From positions 1 through 64,000 of the forward strand of contig NMRB01001900.1 in NCBI GenBank assembly GCA_002633025.1: a stretch of 64,000 nt of DNA. Reading direction: 5' to 3'. The stretch comes from Notospermus geniculatus. Its lineage: Eukaryota > Nemertea > Pilidiophora > Heteronemertea > Lineidae. Of the stretch, positions 24,248 through 35,721 are shown piece by piece (the first letter of the stretch is position 1; each line of letters begins with the position of its first letter). The notes beneath the pieces were generated by a model. The model worked only from the letters and a program-made list of their open reading frames with translations. It was not told the origin of the DNA and did not search any database. Made by a program: the position numbers and the translations under genes.

Positions 24248-24297
24248 TACTATGTCTGGTTCACTTGAAATCTGATAAATAGATTCAACGGCCCGTC

Positions 24298-25441
24298 ATG
24301 TCAGGTCCGAGGCCGGACCTGACCGCAGCCTGTGTCAAGAATGTCCGCCGACAGAAAGAGTTCGAACAACAGTTGGTTGAAATCGACAAGGAACGGGAGA
24401 AAAATGTCCGTCGGATGCATCTCAGGTCACTGGAGCTTCTCCACGAACAGGAAAAGTATGTTGACACTGCAAAATTCTTGGAATACTACGACCCGAGGAT
24501 GGGTACACAGGCCTTGGCGAGGTAGGTTCGTTTCAGCGGGAGACCAGATCCTTCTCTTGGACCGTAACCCACCTCTGTTTTATCAACCCATAATCGTAAC
24601 GCCTCTGTTACGTATTTATTGACACTTGGCCGTAAAACGCATCTGTATTTATCGACCCGTGACCGTAACACATCTGTATTTATCGATCGGTGACTGTAAC
24701 GCATCTGTATTTATCGACCCGTGACCGTAACGCATCTGTATTTATCGACCCGTGACGTAACGCATCTGTATTTATCGACCCGTGATCGTAACGCATCTGT
24801 ATTTATCGACCCGTGACCGTAACGCATCTGTATTTATCGACCCGTGACCGTAACGCATCTGTATTTATCGACCCGTGACCGTAACACATCTGTATTTATC
24901 GACCTGTGACCGTAACGCATCTGTATTTATCGACCCGTGACCATAACACATCTGCATTTATCGACCCGTGACCGTAACGCATCTGTATTTAACGATCTGT
25001 GACTGTAACACATTTGTATTTATCGACAATTGGCGGCAGCGCATCTGTATTTTTCGACGCCCGTGACCGAAATTCGTGGAAATTAATCACGTCCTGTCTA
25101 ACGAAAATTTGCTGTTTGTTTGTTTCAGGTATGTGAATAATAAAGACGGGGAAGTTAAGGAGCAGAAGAAACAGAAATTAGAGAAGTACTCGTCTCTTCC
25201 TCCCGAGCCTGTGGACCGGATGCCCGTTCCTAAGAGTGTCTACCAGGACGAGAAGGGAGTGACGTATGTCGGTAAAGATGAGACGACAGTTGTGAAAGCC
25301 AGGCGGCGGGTGGCAAATGGTACCTCGATGGACGATGTTGGGTATCTAAGCAGTTGGAATCATTATCAGTATAAGCGATTGTTGGATAGGATAAGGATGA
25401 GAAACTTTGAGGGTGAGGATGGAAAGAAACAGTCGAAATGA
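24298..25441 (+). CDS. two-exon gene, 178-aa charged protein of unknown function
   Basis: Exon 1 is 24298-24521 (donor AG|GTAGGT) and exon 2 is 25129-25441 (acceptor TTTCAG). Joined they give 537 nt, 178 aa plus TGA, in one uninterrupted frame. An in-frame stop just upstream (in AAATAGATTC) supports the ATG at 24298. The N-terminal half is a basic-acidic helix (RQKEFEQQLVEIDKEREKNV) followed by EYYDPRMGTQALARYVN. The C-terminal half has a proline stretch (SSLPPEPVDRMPVPKSVY), then GVTYVGKDETTVVKARRRV and SSWNHYQYKRLLDRIRMR. It has no signal peptide, membrane segment or cysteine-rich domain, so it is probably intracellular. Size and style recall small ciliary or cytoskeletal proteins, but I do not recognise the family. 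A possible polyadenylation signal AATAAA is at 25878. Confidence 0.85.
24561..25067 (+). repeat. 31-bp minisatellite inside the intron, about 16 copies
   Basis: Unit CGTAACGCATCTGTATTTAT plus CGACCCGTGAC, period about 31 bp, degenerate at both ends. It fills most of the single intron of the 178-aa gene. It is unrelated in sequence to the 31-bp arrays at 8383 and 11427. Confidence 0.9.
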
Positions 25442-26200
25442 GTCCACAGATTCTTGATAATCATCCATCTCACTAACTGCGAAATTAGTAGCTGACGGTG
25501 CGGGAGTCAGACCATCTTGTCCAAACAAGGCCATCGACTGCGTCTTTAGCCTTGTCCCACCAATCATGTCATCTTTGCGTTAACTCATAAATTATAAATG
25601 AATCTGCCCCCAACTTGACCCTGCCTCCGAGCCAATCAAAACTCGTGAAACAAATCGCCGTTCGGCACTTTCTCTTCTCTTCCCGCACACATTTGTAACA
25701 CGGATTTTGATTGGCACGTCGATTTGTCTTCGCAATGATTGGTTGAGGCTCTGAGCTCCTCAGAAGCGGGAAATGTGATGGATTCAAACAAGGCTAGATG
25801 GGCGTCAGGCCAGATAGACTGGGGAGAATCAGATGGAGTCAGACAGACAACCCATATGGATTGTTAAGGTTGAACATAATAAAAGCATCAAGTAATGGGC
25901 TAAATAAGTGCCATCTCCACTGATGGCCAGAGAATCAAGCTGGCTTCCTGTTATTTCAGCAATTTGTGAACAATTCTTGGACAAGCGTTCGGACGATCGT
26001 ACCCAATGACTTGGTTGTATCGAAGAAAACAGTTGACATACAGGCATGCTGTAAAAATCAGAACTGAGGACCGCGGCGCTCTCTCTGTTCGACGTTAGAA
26101 CTCCCGTGATACATCCTATTTATCGTCTCGGATGCATCAAGTTTGCCAGACTACGCAGGTTTTCACCTCAGTTTGCAACGTTCGACCGTTTACCTCATAA
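25442..26200. other. 3' flank, no further gene seen
   Basis: Contains the candidate AATAAA at 25878 for the preceding gene. GAGCCAATCAAAAC and ATGATTGGTTGAGGCTC near 25630 and 25735 form a loose inverted pair. Nothing else seen. Confidence 0.4.
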
Positions 26201-26380
26201 AGGCCATGTTTCCACTACCGGTTTCCGCTGCGGTTTGCGGCGCCGGGGCTTTTTTCACAGGGTTTTGGATAATCTTTCGATGGTTTAACAATACTTGGCG
26301 TGTTAATTTATCCCAATGCCTGTGAAAACTGCTCCCGCGCCGCAAACCGCAGCGGAAACCGGTCTAGTGGAAACAGGCCT
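26201..26380. mobile_element. foldback MITE AGGCC-TGTTTCCACTA, with TAA target duplication
   Basis: 180 bp with inverted ends AGGCC(A)TGTTTCCACTA and inner arms TTTCCGCTGCGGTTTGCGGC. TAA on both sides (26198-26200 and 26381-26383) fits a PIF/Harbinger-type 3-bp target. Sister copy at 5478-5651; fragments near 44070-44190. Confidence 0.85.
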
Positions 26381-26865
26381 TAATACTTGTGCATTTGTAG
26401 TGGGAGCTTTCCCTTTAACACTTGGTCCACACTTTTCATTCGTGGTGTCACACGAACACCTCATTAGATCGGTCAGGAGAAACCACCTACAATCGTACCT
26501 GTCATTCATAGACCATCTCAATTGTGCATAATCTAAAATAGATAAAGAGATGATCTTATCTATCTTGGCCTAAATTCAACAACAATTTATTTGATTAGGG
26601 TTCACCACATGACTCTTCAGCAGGGACTAACTAGGCCTAGGTTGAAATAATCATCTGCCTATAGGGACAGATAATGCCAATATTGTGTGTATATTTAATG
26701 TAGAATATCAAGTTTCGTCTTTTAAGACTTTCACAAACATCCACCCATTACCTTTGCCGAAAGTTGCGGCATGCCGCCGGACTCCTTTGCGGAGGGTGTT
26801 CAAGGGAGGCGCTGCAAAAGAATGAGCATAACCTACTTCAGCCTGCCGAATAATCTCTCTTGCAA

Positions 26866-27156
26866 TTGGAGCTGTCGGTCAGTTGACCAATAGGAGTCAC
26901 TCCCGCCCAATTCAATGCATATAGCGGACCCATTCATTCTTGATCGGGCACCAATCACGTGGATTTTCCTGTGTATTGGTCCGCTAGAACTTTGCTGCCA
27001 TCTTTTGGCAAACACGCGGCTGACTGCTCCGGTTTGGAGCTGTCGGTCTGTTGACCAATAGGAGTCACTAGGGGTCCAATTCAATTTTCTTTTGTATTGA
27101 TCCGCGAGAACTTTGCTGCCGTCTTTTGGCGATAAGCGCGGCTGGCGGCTCCTATT
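26866..27156 (+). mobile_element. head-to-tail pair of TGACCAATAGG-family MITEs
   Basis: One nearly complete copy (26866-27030) is followed after a few bases by a second, internally shortened copy (27034-27156). Both contain GTTGACCAATAGGAGTCACT and AGAACTTTGCTGCC. The second ends GGCTCCTATT. The same pair, minus its first bases, is repeated at 34873-35151 across an assembly join. Confidence 0.85.
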
Positions 27157-27540
27157 GGTCAGAAAATCTGAGTAAACTGGTGGTTGGTATTCAGTGATTT
27201 ATTCATTTATCGATGATTTCAAGCGAAAAAGTAAACATCTTGGACAAATATTTGGAAATAAAAATAAATATATTGGAAATTCGACTTGCGAATGGTATGT
27301 ACATGTATGTTTGAAGACTATCCTGGTCCCATTGGCAAAGAATATTTTTGGGTCGATGCGCCGCATAGGCCCGTCAAGGGAAAGTGAAGGGAAGACTATC
27401 TTTGGTAAAGTCGACACGATGCCGACAACAGAAAACTGACGAATCTTCAAAACGTCTCACGCGTTTCGTATCACGCGTATCGCCGACTGCGTGTCGAACC
27501 CAGTGAATTCTGGAGAATCAAAGACTCAGGCCTATATATG
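26878..27540 (+). repeat. contig-end overlap, repeated at 34873-35535
   Basis: 663 bp from GTCAGTTGACCAATAGG to the N at 27541 appear identical, by eye, to 34873-35535, which starts right after the N at 34872 and then continues beyond. The two ends probably represent one locus counted twice. Confidence 0.93.
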
Positions 27541-27880
27541 NGCAGGCTTTTGAAATATACAAATCCTGTGTGCCCAAGTTGCAGACGACAGATCATCAGG
27601 TGCGCCCCTCAAACCACATGTAAAAGGAGCGGTTCCGACCGTTTCCTGTGACAGGTAACTTCCGCAAGCATCCGCCATTTTTGCGGCAACCCTCGCGGGC
27701 AAACCTCGCTCACATCATGACGACGGAAGGTATTACAATCAATCTCCATTTCGCAGACGATCAAGGAACCAACAGTGCCCGGAGCAACATACGGGACTTT
27801 GTTGATAGTGGAAGAGAATCACTTCTGTGGATTCAGAGCCGGCTGTTTCCCGTCAGGAAGATGCTCATCCGAGTATTAAA

Positions 27881-28282
27881 GGTGACGTGACATTTTGGTT
27901 CCCGAAGCCACTGCTAGGGCTAGAAGGCTTCGGCTCTGGCTGCCATCTTTGCGACAAAAAATTGTCGCGGATCTATCTATAGATCATTACGTTGACATCA
28001 CGGGTTATTTTTAGAATGTGTACCCGTAGCCACGTGGGTGCTAAATGTAATCGAACATGCCGAATCGCGCGGAATGGCAACACCGAGGAAGTTTCTTGAT
28101 GAGAATGTTTGTACGTGTTGCAGATCTGTAACAAAAGCGCAAAATCTTCGCCGTTTTTAGACCGGGGAGAATGAAATTTTACTGGAAAATGGACTCCTAC
28201 AATGACATCAGCAATAAAATGGCAGCCAGAGCCGAAGCCTTCTGGCCCCAGCGGTGGCTTCGGGAACCAAAATGTGGTCACC
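27881..28282. mobile_element. foldback element GGTGACGTGACATTTTGG, copy B
   Basis: Allelic to 16198-16601; same arms and same flanks. Confidence 0.8.
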
Positions 28283-30472
28283 AATGATGAGGTGACGTGA
28301 CACCACTGGCAGATGAAGGTAAAGGATACCCAGCACAGTGGAGCAATGTCCCTAAAGTTCAGTATCAGATAGTGTTCGCGGGACGTCGTGATTGTCGGTC
28401 CGTTTGTTTACAGGGCGCGGTCGTCGTGATATCTGTGTGGGCGACAGGCCCGCAACCATGAATAAATCATTGGAACTGATCGAATACTTTCACATCAAAG
28501 TGTGTGGAGTGGTCTCGTCAAACCCGCACGTTCCCCGCCCACGAGATCTTGCCACGCTCCGTGACACGCAGACGAATCACCAACCTCGTTTTCCCGCGCG
28601 CGTTTACTTCGGAACATGCTACATGTAATGACCGGAAATGACGTATTTTACATCATCCCGAGATAAAGTCAAAGAGAAACAGTCAGATTTTCGCGCCCTC
28701 TGCTTTCAGATGATAGGTTGAAAAGAATAGGTAGGCTAGGCCTACAAAAACTGCACTTTTTCTACTTGCTCATGCAGTATCAACACAGCAAGTTCCAGCC
28801 ATGACGTCATAAGGGTTGATGCAAAATGACGACCCGTTCTGATCCCCAAGCGGGAGAATGTCGAACTAATTAGGCCAATATTTTGCTCGGAACAGTTCCT
28901 ATCGAAATCGCGAATCATAAAACCAGAATTGATACGAAAAATTAGAAACAACAGTAAGCTGGTGAGGGAGATTAGATCAACTGGTTACGTTTTGATGATG
29001 ATAATGGTATCATGAATTCTATTTAACGAGGTAGAAAAATATACAAATGTATACAAACATATTATACACGTACATGTAAATCATTCAACTGTCATGTCTG
29101 TCTCGACTTGTCCAGCTGCATAGAGCTGACCCTTAAATCCATTAACTGAGCTTGAATTAAATCAGGCTTGCAACTTGCCCATAAACCAACCAAATAACCC
29201 AATTTTGTCGATGAAAAAAAGTTTTAAAACTTCCAAATCTGGTTGCCGTGGAGGATTGGTCATTCCATAGTATGCAATTGATGTATACGTGTGTTAAACC
29301 GTGAGCTTTTGGCTTTTTCAATATACCTTTTGGCTTTGACTTTTTACTAGATTGTTAGGCCAGTATCCCGTTACATGACTAGCACATAAAGTCTGTCATT
29401 TTCTCTATAGAAAAGAGTCGAACGCAAGATATCTCAGCTCCACACTGTTAGAAAAAACAGAGGATTTTACAGAAAATTCCTGCAGAAGAATTTCAGGACG
29501 TGATCTGTAAAATTACAGACTCAAATAAATGCTAACAGAGACGGGCTTGACTGAAGGCTGACCAAATTATATTTTCATACGTTCTCAGAAAGCATCGTTC
29601 TGGACAGTCCAATTGAGTCCAACTAATACAGGAAAACATAAATCACACAATATGCATAAATTTACAGAAGTTCCTGAAACTCTGCTGCAGGCAATTTCTG
29701 TAAAAATATTATAAAAATTTCTAACAGTGCATGCAGTTTGTCATTGTCCTCTAGTCCGCAAGAGTCAAACGTGTGAGCTTTTTGACGGATTTCATTTGAC
29801 TGGAGCATGAGCTCACGTGGCCACGACGCTGACACCCACCACACACTCTTTTTCACAGTAGTACCCACATGATACCTGCCGTTTCTTTCTAGAAAAGATA
29901 GGCCCTGCAGTGGTCATAAGCAGAATCAAACGCGAGATTCTCTCTCCAGTTCGTTATTGTCCTACAGTACATTAATTTTCCTGCTATGGACGCAGTAAGA
30001 CTGACAACACACAACAATAGAATATTCTTTCATTCAATATCATCCACGTGCGTCACATAAATATAACACCGTACGAATAAAAAGCAGCAAAACATCTGGG
30101 ACAATAAACGGATAGATTACATACCTTATTTCTTCCCCAGCAAAATAAATATCCAACCAAAGAAATATCAAGCCAGCGTTGTTAGTCGACGTATCAACGA
30201 ATATCACGTGTGTTGCGATAGATACTCTCCAGAGAAATCAAACAGGTACCAGGTTTGCGTTCACAGCGCCATTGTGCGGTCGAGTTCGGAACTAACCTCA
30301 ATCGATTTCATGCGACCTTGTCGATTGTAATTACACGACTCTGTTGCTATTGTGATATTGAGCCGAGCATCGAATGAGGCCCACACCATCTTGGATATGA
30401 TTTTATATCATGTTTATCTATTGCCCACGCTTTGAAAGAGCGGCTTTTCTCTGCAGTGCATGAACCCCCGCA

Positions 30473-30559
30473 TTCGGAACTTCTGAAGGCAACTGCTCGG
30501 CAATTTCCGTAGATGCGCCCAGTGACAGATAGCAGTTCGCCTCAGGTCGTTCCGAATGG
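30473..30559. mobile_element. small insertion present only in copy B
   Basis: About 87 bp bounded by TTCGGAAC and GTTCCGAAT as short inverted ends. It is absent in copy A near 18766. A near-duplicated flank, AACCCC(C)GCA, is on both sides, consistent with an 8-10 bp target duplication. Confidence 0.6.
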
Positions 30560-31969
30560 AACCCCGCACGACTAGTCCTGTGACCTGATGCAGGGGAGGC
30601 TGATGTGTCGAACGGTTGACCAATATGCTTCGTAGACGCGTATAGGCCTACCGTAGATGCTCATACACCAATTTGGTTTGGTTTGGCATTGGTTTGGCCA
30701 GGCACCTTTTCTGACTACTCTTGTTGTTCAATTTGTACAGGAAACAGGGAAAAGGCCTTGTAGGCAAACTTCAGCGCGAGCGTTTGCCACGTGACATGAA
30801 GTGGCCAATCACTGACCATATCAAATTTCCGCCTCGCGCTTTAAAGTCATACGTGCCCCACAAAAATGAATTCTCACTATTTTTCAGCTTTTGTACAGCA
30901 GACAGAACTGCATTTTGCTGTTTGTTTCATGAAATTACGTTTAGTAGTAAGGGAGATATCAACGATTTTGTCAGTCAAAATCATTGGGCTAAAAACCGTA
31001 TGAACGACTTCAACAATGTAGATATGCTAATTTATTCGTGACGTAATTCTGGGAAAAATTAATTCCAATTTGAACCACCCAGAGTACGCTAAATGCATGG
31101 TTTCTGCATGATAATTGCATTCATGTTGAATTTCCCATCACATACATTGCATAATTTTGATACTAGGCCGCTCTAATCAGGGAAATGACATGTTTATTAT
31201 GCAGATTCCCTAGTGTGACATCACTTAATGAGGCAGTCTTACACCATTTTGATTTTAGCTGAGCCATTCACAAAATCAACCATAACTTTCTAACCGGTTG
31301 GAATTTTTTCACGGAATAAAAAAAATCTTTCATTGTAATTCTGTTCCAAATGATTATACAAGCTGCAAAAAAAGGTGCATGTAGGACTTTAAACTGAAAA
31401 TCGTCGCGTGGTCCCGAGATCTCCATCGCATGAATTCCGTCTCTGAGCGTCGTAGATGCAGCTTGCAGCAACCTTGTCATTCACGCGACGTAACCTTTTG
31501 CCAGTTGAGAAGTCACCAGTAAACAGTCTGAGTACTCGTGCCTCGTGATGACTTCTCTTTCAAACATCCATCTTTCAAAAAATACACGTATTCAAATTTC
31601 ATTTCAGTTATTCATGGAATTGTACGTCGGTTTGCTTTGTACTTCGAACAAAGAGAGATTAGGAGTCTGGTATATGACAGAAGTGCCTGGATGAGTTCAA
31701 TATTGCCAATGGTGATGACATAAAACGTTAAGTTCACGATGAAATAACTTATTACGTGTTATTTAATGAACAATTCATAAACAAGCCATTTGATATTTGA
31801 GGATACTTAACATTGATCTCATCAAGGAGATGGTGATTTTATAAACTGAATGCAACAATCGATATCGATATACTGTAGTTCGTTCATTAGTTCGTCTCAA
31901 TGAAAGTCGCCTTCCCACTGCAGGGCTTTGGTCTCCCTCCTCTTCATACGCTCGCACTCAGTGTCAGTC

Positions 31970-32371
31970 AATAATAATAATAACGACGACGACAACAAAA
32001 ACAACGCGAGTTCTTATATAGCGCATTTCCAGCTGGACTACTCAATGCGCTTTACATAGTAATAATGTAAAGCGCATTGAGCAGTCCAGCTGGTAATAAT
32101 ATTACCCCAGCTATAGTAGGTCTGTTCATTCCAATTTTCTTTCTCCACTCCCTGGGGAGTATTACAGTCCCGGCAGCCGATTTCAGCGCTCTTGGACTAA
32201 CATTCACATAGACCATCACCACCAGCCAGGCACCCCTTTTACACCTGGGCGGGGTGAAGCAAGTGAGGCAAAGTGACTTGCTCAAGGTCACAAGCGAGCG
32301 TGTTTTTTTCTTGGTCAGGACTGGGAATCGGACCCGGAGTCCATCTCGCTAACCACTAGACCACGCCGCTC
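31970..32371 (-). mobile_element. tRNA-derived SINE, only in copy B
   Basis: On the minus strand it starts near 32371 with GGAGCGGCGTGGTCTAGTGG and TTAGCGAGATGGACTCCGGG, then TCCGATTCCC, a tRNA-Glu-like A-box and B-box pair. It proceeds through a body and ends in a tail of GTC/GTT/ATT triplets (31970-31998 on the plus strand as AATAATAATAACGACGAC). Inside, 32026-32101 is a small inverted duplication around AATGCGCTTTACAT. Copy A at about 21355 has no SINE. Confidence 0.8.
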
Positions 32372-32966
32372 CACATCGACTCAAGGTATGGTTTTGTTGT
32401 TTGGTGCGCGTCCTCACCCCTGTTTTTCTCTTTCACAGCCGCCGCACGCTCCGAGCTACAAATATTTCATTTCCGTGCATGATGCATGCAAGTATCGCCA
32501 TGATCAACCCACGTGACGACGCACATGGCGCCCAGCGAATCAATACGAGCGGTCTACATCACGTGACATGAAATAGCCACTCGGCGTCCTCATCAACAGA
32601 GCTCGCGTTACGGACGATGGGTAAGTTGCATGAGAGAGGAGGCTTTTAGCGGGATTCCACGCACTGAATCGCCATCTTTGAATGATTGGCGAATTCATTC
32701 GCAGCATGGTTTCCAACTGCTATATCACGCCCAATGTATTGTGATGAACAAATGAGCCTTTTCTGCTCTCTGATGATTCATAATCGTCTGGAAATGACGT
32801 CAATTAACCTCCTGTCTTGCGCAGTGGGAGTTCCTCCCATCTAACACCACAGTCGAGTGCAAGAACGTGGGAACCAATCAGAACACCTGTTACTCACTAT
32901 AAGGAGTAGAATGATTGGCTGATGGGAAAGGTGTTTGTTAAGGTCAGCCTTATATCTTAACATAGA

Positions 32967-33077
32967 GGCCCGTATTCTAGAAGCCTCCTTAACTCTAAGG
33001 TCCACTTTAATCTATTGTATTCTGCCCTGCAAACAATAGCTAAAGGTAGACCTAAGGAAGCTTCTAGAATACGGCCC
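32967..33077. mobile_element. foldback MITE CGTATTCTAGAAGC, only in copy B
   Basis: Second copy of the element at 3810-3929, about 111 bp, arms partly decayed. Copy A reads through the site near 22688. AGAG next to both ends may be the target duplication. Confidence 0.85.
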
Positions 33078-33819
33078 AGAGAATACACGTCCACGATTTG
33101 GCACTCGACAGGCCTCTAAAATTGGCTAAGTTTAATTGGCGCCACATATTTTTCGCTGCCGTTCTCATGGACCCCCAGGATGTTTACAGACAGCAAAGCG
33201 GGGAACAATGCACCGATTAGTCGCCTACTGTCATATCTGTCGGCGCTAATCAGCTATCAACATTTCTTAATAACTCCCTTATTAAACCAATACTATATGA
33301 ATAATAACATTCCACGGCCTATTAGTGAGCTTTTTAGGTAAAAACCGTCCAACCACGAACTCATCATTTTGAGTGCTGAATCCATTAGGATACACCAGAC
33401 ATGTATTTCTGACTTAGCCATGGGGCGGGGTTAATAAGTCCGAAAGAGAAACGCACGCGAAATCGAAAGGTGCAGAATAGCTCATGCGGTGGTCTTAAAA
33501 GAATGTATTATGGCGGTTATTGTGTGAAATTATACCAGTCGGTGAGTCCGCAGGCGAGAATTAGATAGGCAAACATCTGACAATATAATGAACCGCATTA
33601 GAAAAATAACACCATGAGAGTTTATTCATACAGTCGCTTTGGGTTGCACTTGGAAGTGATCGGTTGAGATTTGAAGCTGTGCCTTTTTTCGATCCTGCTG
33701 TATTTGTTGGTGTTGGTGGATTCAGGAACCACCGAGTGGAGGTGCTTCGGTTACTTTTCGAGGATTTGGAAACGGTTGGATTGATTGTCTGTATCATTTG
33801 AAGAGGGAATCGTCACATT

Positions 33820-34222
33820 AGCGAGGTTTAGCACCTTTCCGACTCCGACGCCGACTTCAACTACGAGAATGAATTGCAGTCCGCTATGGACATCCTTGAT
33901 AAAAACGATTTGATAGACGTTTGCAAATCGTAAAATGCCATAACTTGAAGGCAGAAAAATTTGGCCTTATAAATCGGAAGTGTGGATAAATAATGAATAT
34001 TGAAGTCGTAACCCTACTCATTACGACTTGAAACACGAGTATAATATTTGTGATTTATGTGCACTTCCGATTACGAGTCAAAATTATTCTGCCACAAAGT
34101 TATGGCATTTTACGATTTGCAAACATCTATCAAATCGTTTTTATCAAGGTGGTCTACAGCGGACTGAAATTCATTCTCGTAGTTGTAGTCGGAGTCGGAG
34201 TCGGAAGGTGCTAAACCTCGCT
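33820..34222. mobile_element. foldback element AGCGAGGTTTAGCACC, complete
   Basis: 403 bp with long inverted arms: AGCGAGGTTTAGCACC on the left against GGTGCTAAACCTCGCT on the right, plus matching TTTGCAAATCGTAAAATGCC and ATTCATTCTCGTAG arms. The left flank equals copy A upstream of exon 1. The right half alone is found at 24036-24247. A 156-aa frame starting at 34028 is a translation of this arm running on into the next exon in the wrong frame. Confidence 0.88.
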
Positions 34223-34286
34223 AATATCTTAATTTTCGTCCATACGTCTGGTATTTTAGGATTCCTTATCAAGAAGACCAAAGCAC

Positions 34287-34871
34287 ATGATCTGGTGGAC
34301 GTGTCTTCTCGTTTATCTCCACTCCTGCACAGCAATCATCAACCCCGACAGGCATTCACAAAAGGAATGGATTGGCGTCCCCGGTTGCAAACTTACACCC
34401 TCCCCAGGGCATATTTCCGGCCAAAGGCTATTCTGCCAATATGCCGATTTCAAGGACATTGTGCAGTACATGAGGAATCATGGCAACGACTTGGCTGAAT
34501 TGGATATTCATCATTGCTCACCATTAACTCGGACGGAAATAAGTTCATCGATTTTTCCTTCCACATCTGGATTGAGGGAGATCAGAATTAGGAATTGTGC
34601 GATAGATAAAATTGCACCAAACACTTTTAAGAGACTTTCTCAGCTCCTTCTCCTTGATTTGATGGGCAATAATGTGACGTCTATATCCAATGAGACATTT
34701 ACAGGTCTGCACAACCTCTCGCGCCTCTTATTAAATGATAACCGATTATTTCATATAGGGAGAAATACATTTGAGTGGCTTTCCAACTTACAGATTCTTC
34801 GGCTGGATCAAAACAGAATTAGGAAACTGTATACTGGGACCTTCTCGGGACTTGGCAATTTGCTTAAGCTT
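34287..34871 (+). CDS. secreted or membrane LRR protein, 5' part only
   Basis: A 195-codon open frame from ATG at 34287 to the N at 34872, with no stop. The start is followed by a hydrophobic leader (MIWWTCLLVYLHSCTA), a plausible signal peptide. From about residue 65 there are leucine-rich repeats in the extracellular style: LREIRIRNCAIDKIAPNTF, LLLLDLMGNNVTSISNETF, LSRLLLNDNRLFHIGRNTF, LQILRLDQNRIRKLYTGTF. Several N-x-S/T sites suggest glycosylation. A splice-acceptor-like TATTTTAG at 34250 suggests an upstream 5' UTR exon. The family cannot be fixed: Toll-like receptors, Slit-like and LRIG/LGR proteins share this architecture. The next contig does not continue the frame, so the gene is cut by the assembly. 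Confidence 0.8.
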
Positions 34872-34872
34872 N

Positions 34873-35535
34873 GTCAGTTGACCAATAGGAGTCACTCCCG
34901 CCCAATTCAATGCATATAGCGGACCCATTCATTCTTGATCGGGCACCAATCACGTGGATTTTCCTGTGTATTGGTCCGCTAGAACTTTGCTGCCATCTTT
35001 TGGCAAACACGCGGCTGACTGCTCCGGTTTGGAGCTGTCGGTCTGTTGACCAATAGGAGTCACTAGGGGTCCAATTCAATTTTCTTTTGTATTGATCCGC
35101 GAGAACTTTGCTGCCGTCTTTTGGCGATAAGCGCGGCTGGCGGCTCCTATTGGTCAGAAAATCTGAGTAAACTGGTGGTTGGTATTCAGTGATTTATTCA
35201 TTTATCGATGATTTCAAGCGAAAAAGTAAACATCTTGGACAAATATTTGGAAATAAAAATAAATATATTGGAAATTCGACTTGCGAATGGTATGTACATG
35301 TATGTTTGAAGACTATCCTGGTCCCATTGGCAAAGAATATTTTTGGGTCGATGCGCCGCATAGGCCCGTCAAGGGAAAGTGAAGGGAAGACTATCTTTGG
35401 TAAAGTCGACACGATGCCGACAACAGAAAACTGACGAATCTTCAAAACGTCTCACGCGTTTCGTATCACGCGTATCGCCGACTGCGTGTCGAACCCAGTG
35501 AATTCTGGAGAATCAAAGACTCAGGCCTATATATG
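34873..35535 (+). repeat. second copy of the 26878-27540 contig end
   Basis: Begins inside a TGACCAATAGG-family MITE immediately after the N and matches 26878-27540 throughout, then continues at 35536 into new sequence. It shows that this contig follows 24036-27540 rather than the LRR-containing contig. Confidence 0.93.
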
Positions 35536-35721
35536 GCAAAAAATTAATGCTGCCAACTCCAAATCGTACTAGGATACTACCTTTAAGGAAAAGTAGTGTG
35601 TTTGTTTTTGGCCTAGCCTCACATTCTCGGGATTAGCGATACCGCGCCAGTTAAAGCTGGACGCTGATTTTGTCAAATTCGCCATCGCTCTCTATCTAGT
35701 TCCTTCCGGTGTTCTCCGACG

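Larger units (their letters stand above)
27542..33819. other. haplotype copy B of 15846-23413
   Basis: Same order as copy A. It lacks the four insertions of A and instead has a small insertion near 30473, a SINE at 31970-32371, a foldback MITE at 32967-33077, and ends in a foldback at 33820. No conserved open frame runs through the alignment, so I call the region noncoding. Confidence 0.9.

Noticed and set aside
34028-34498. 156-aa frame with an Arg/Ser-rich segment
   Set aside because: It reads through a foldback arm and then an LRR exon in the wrong frame.
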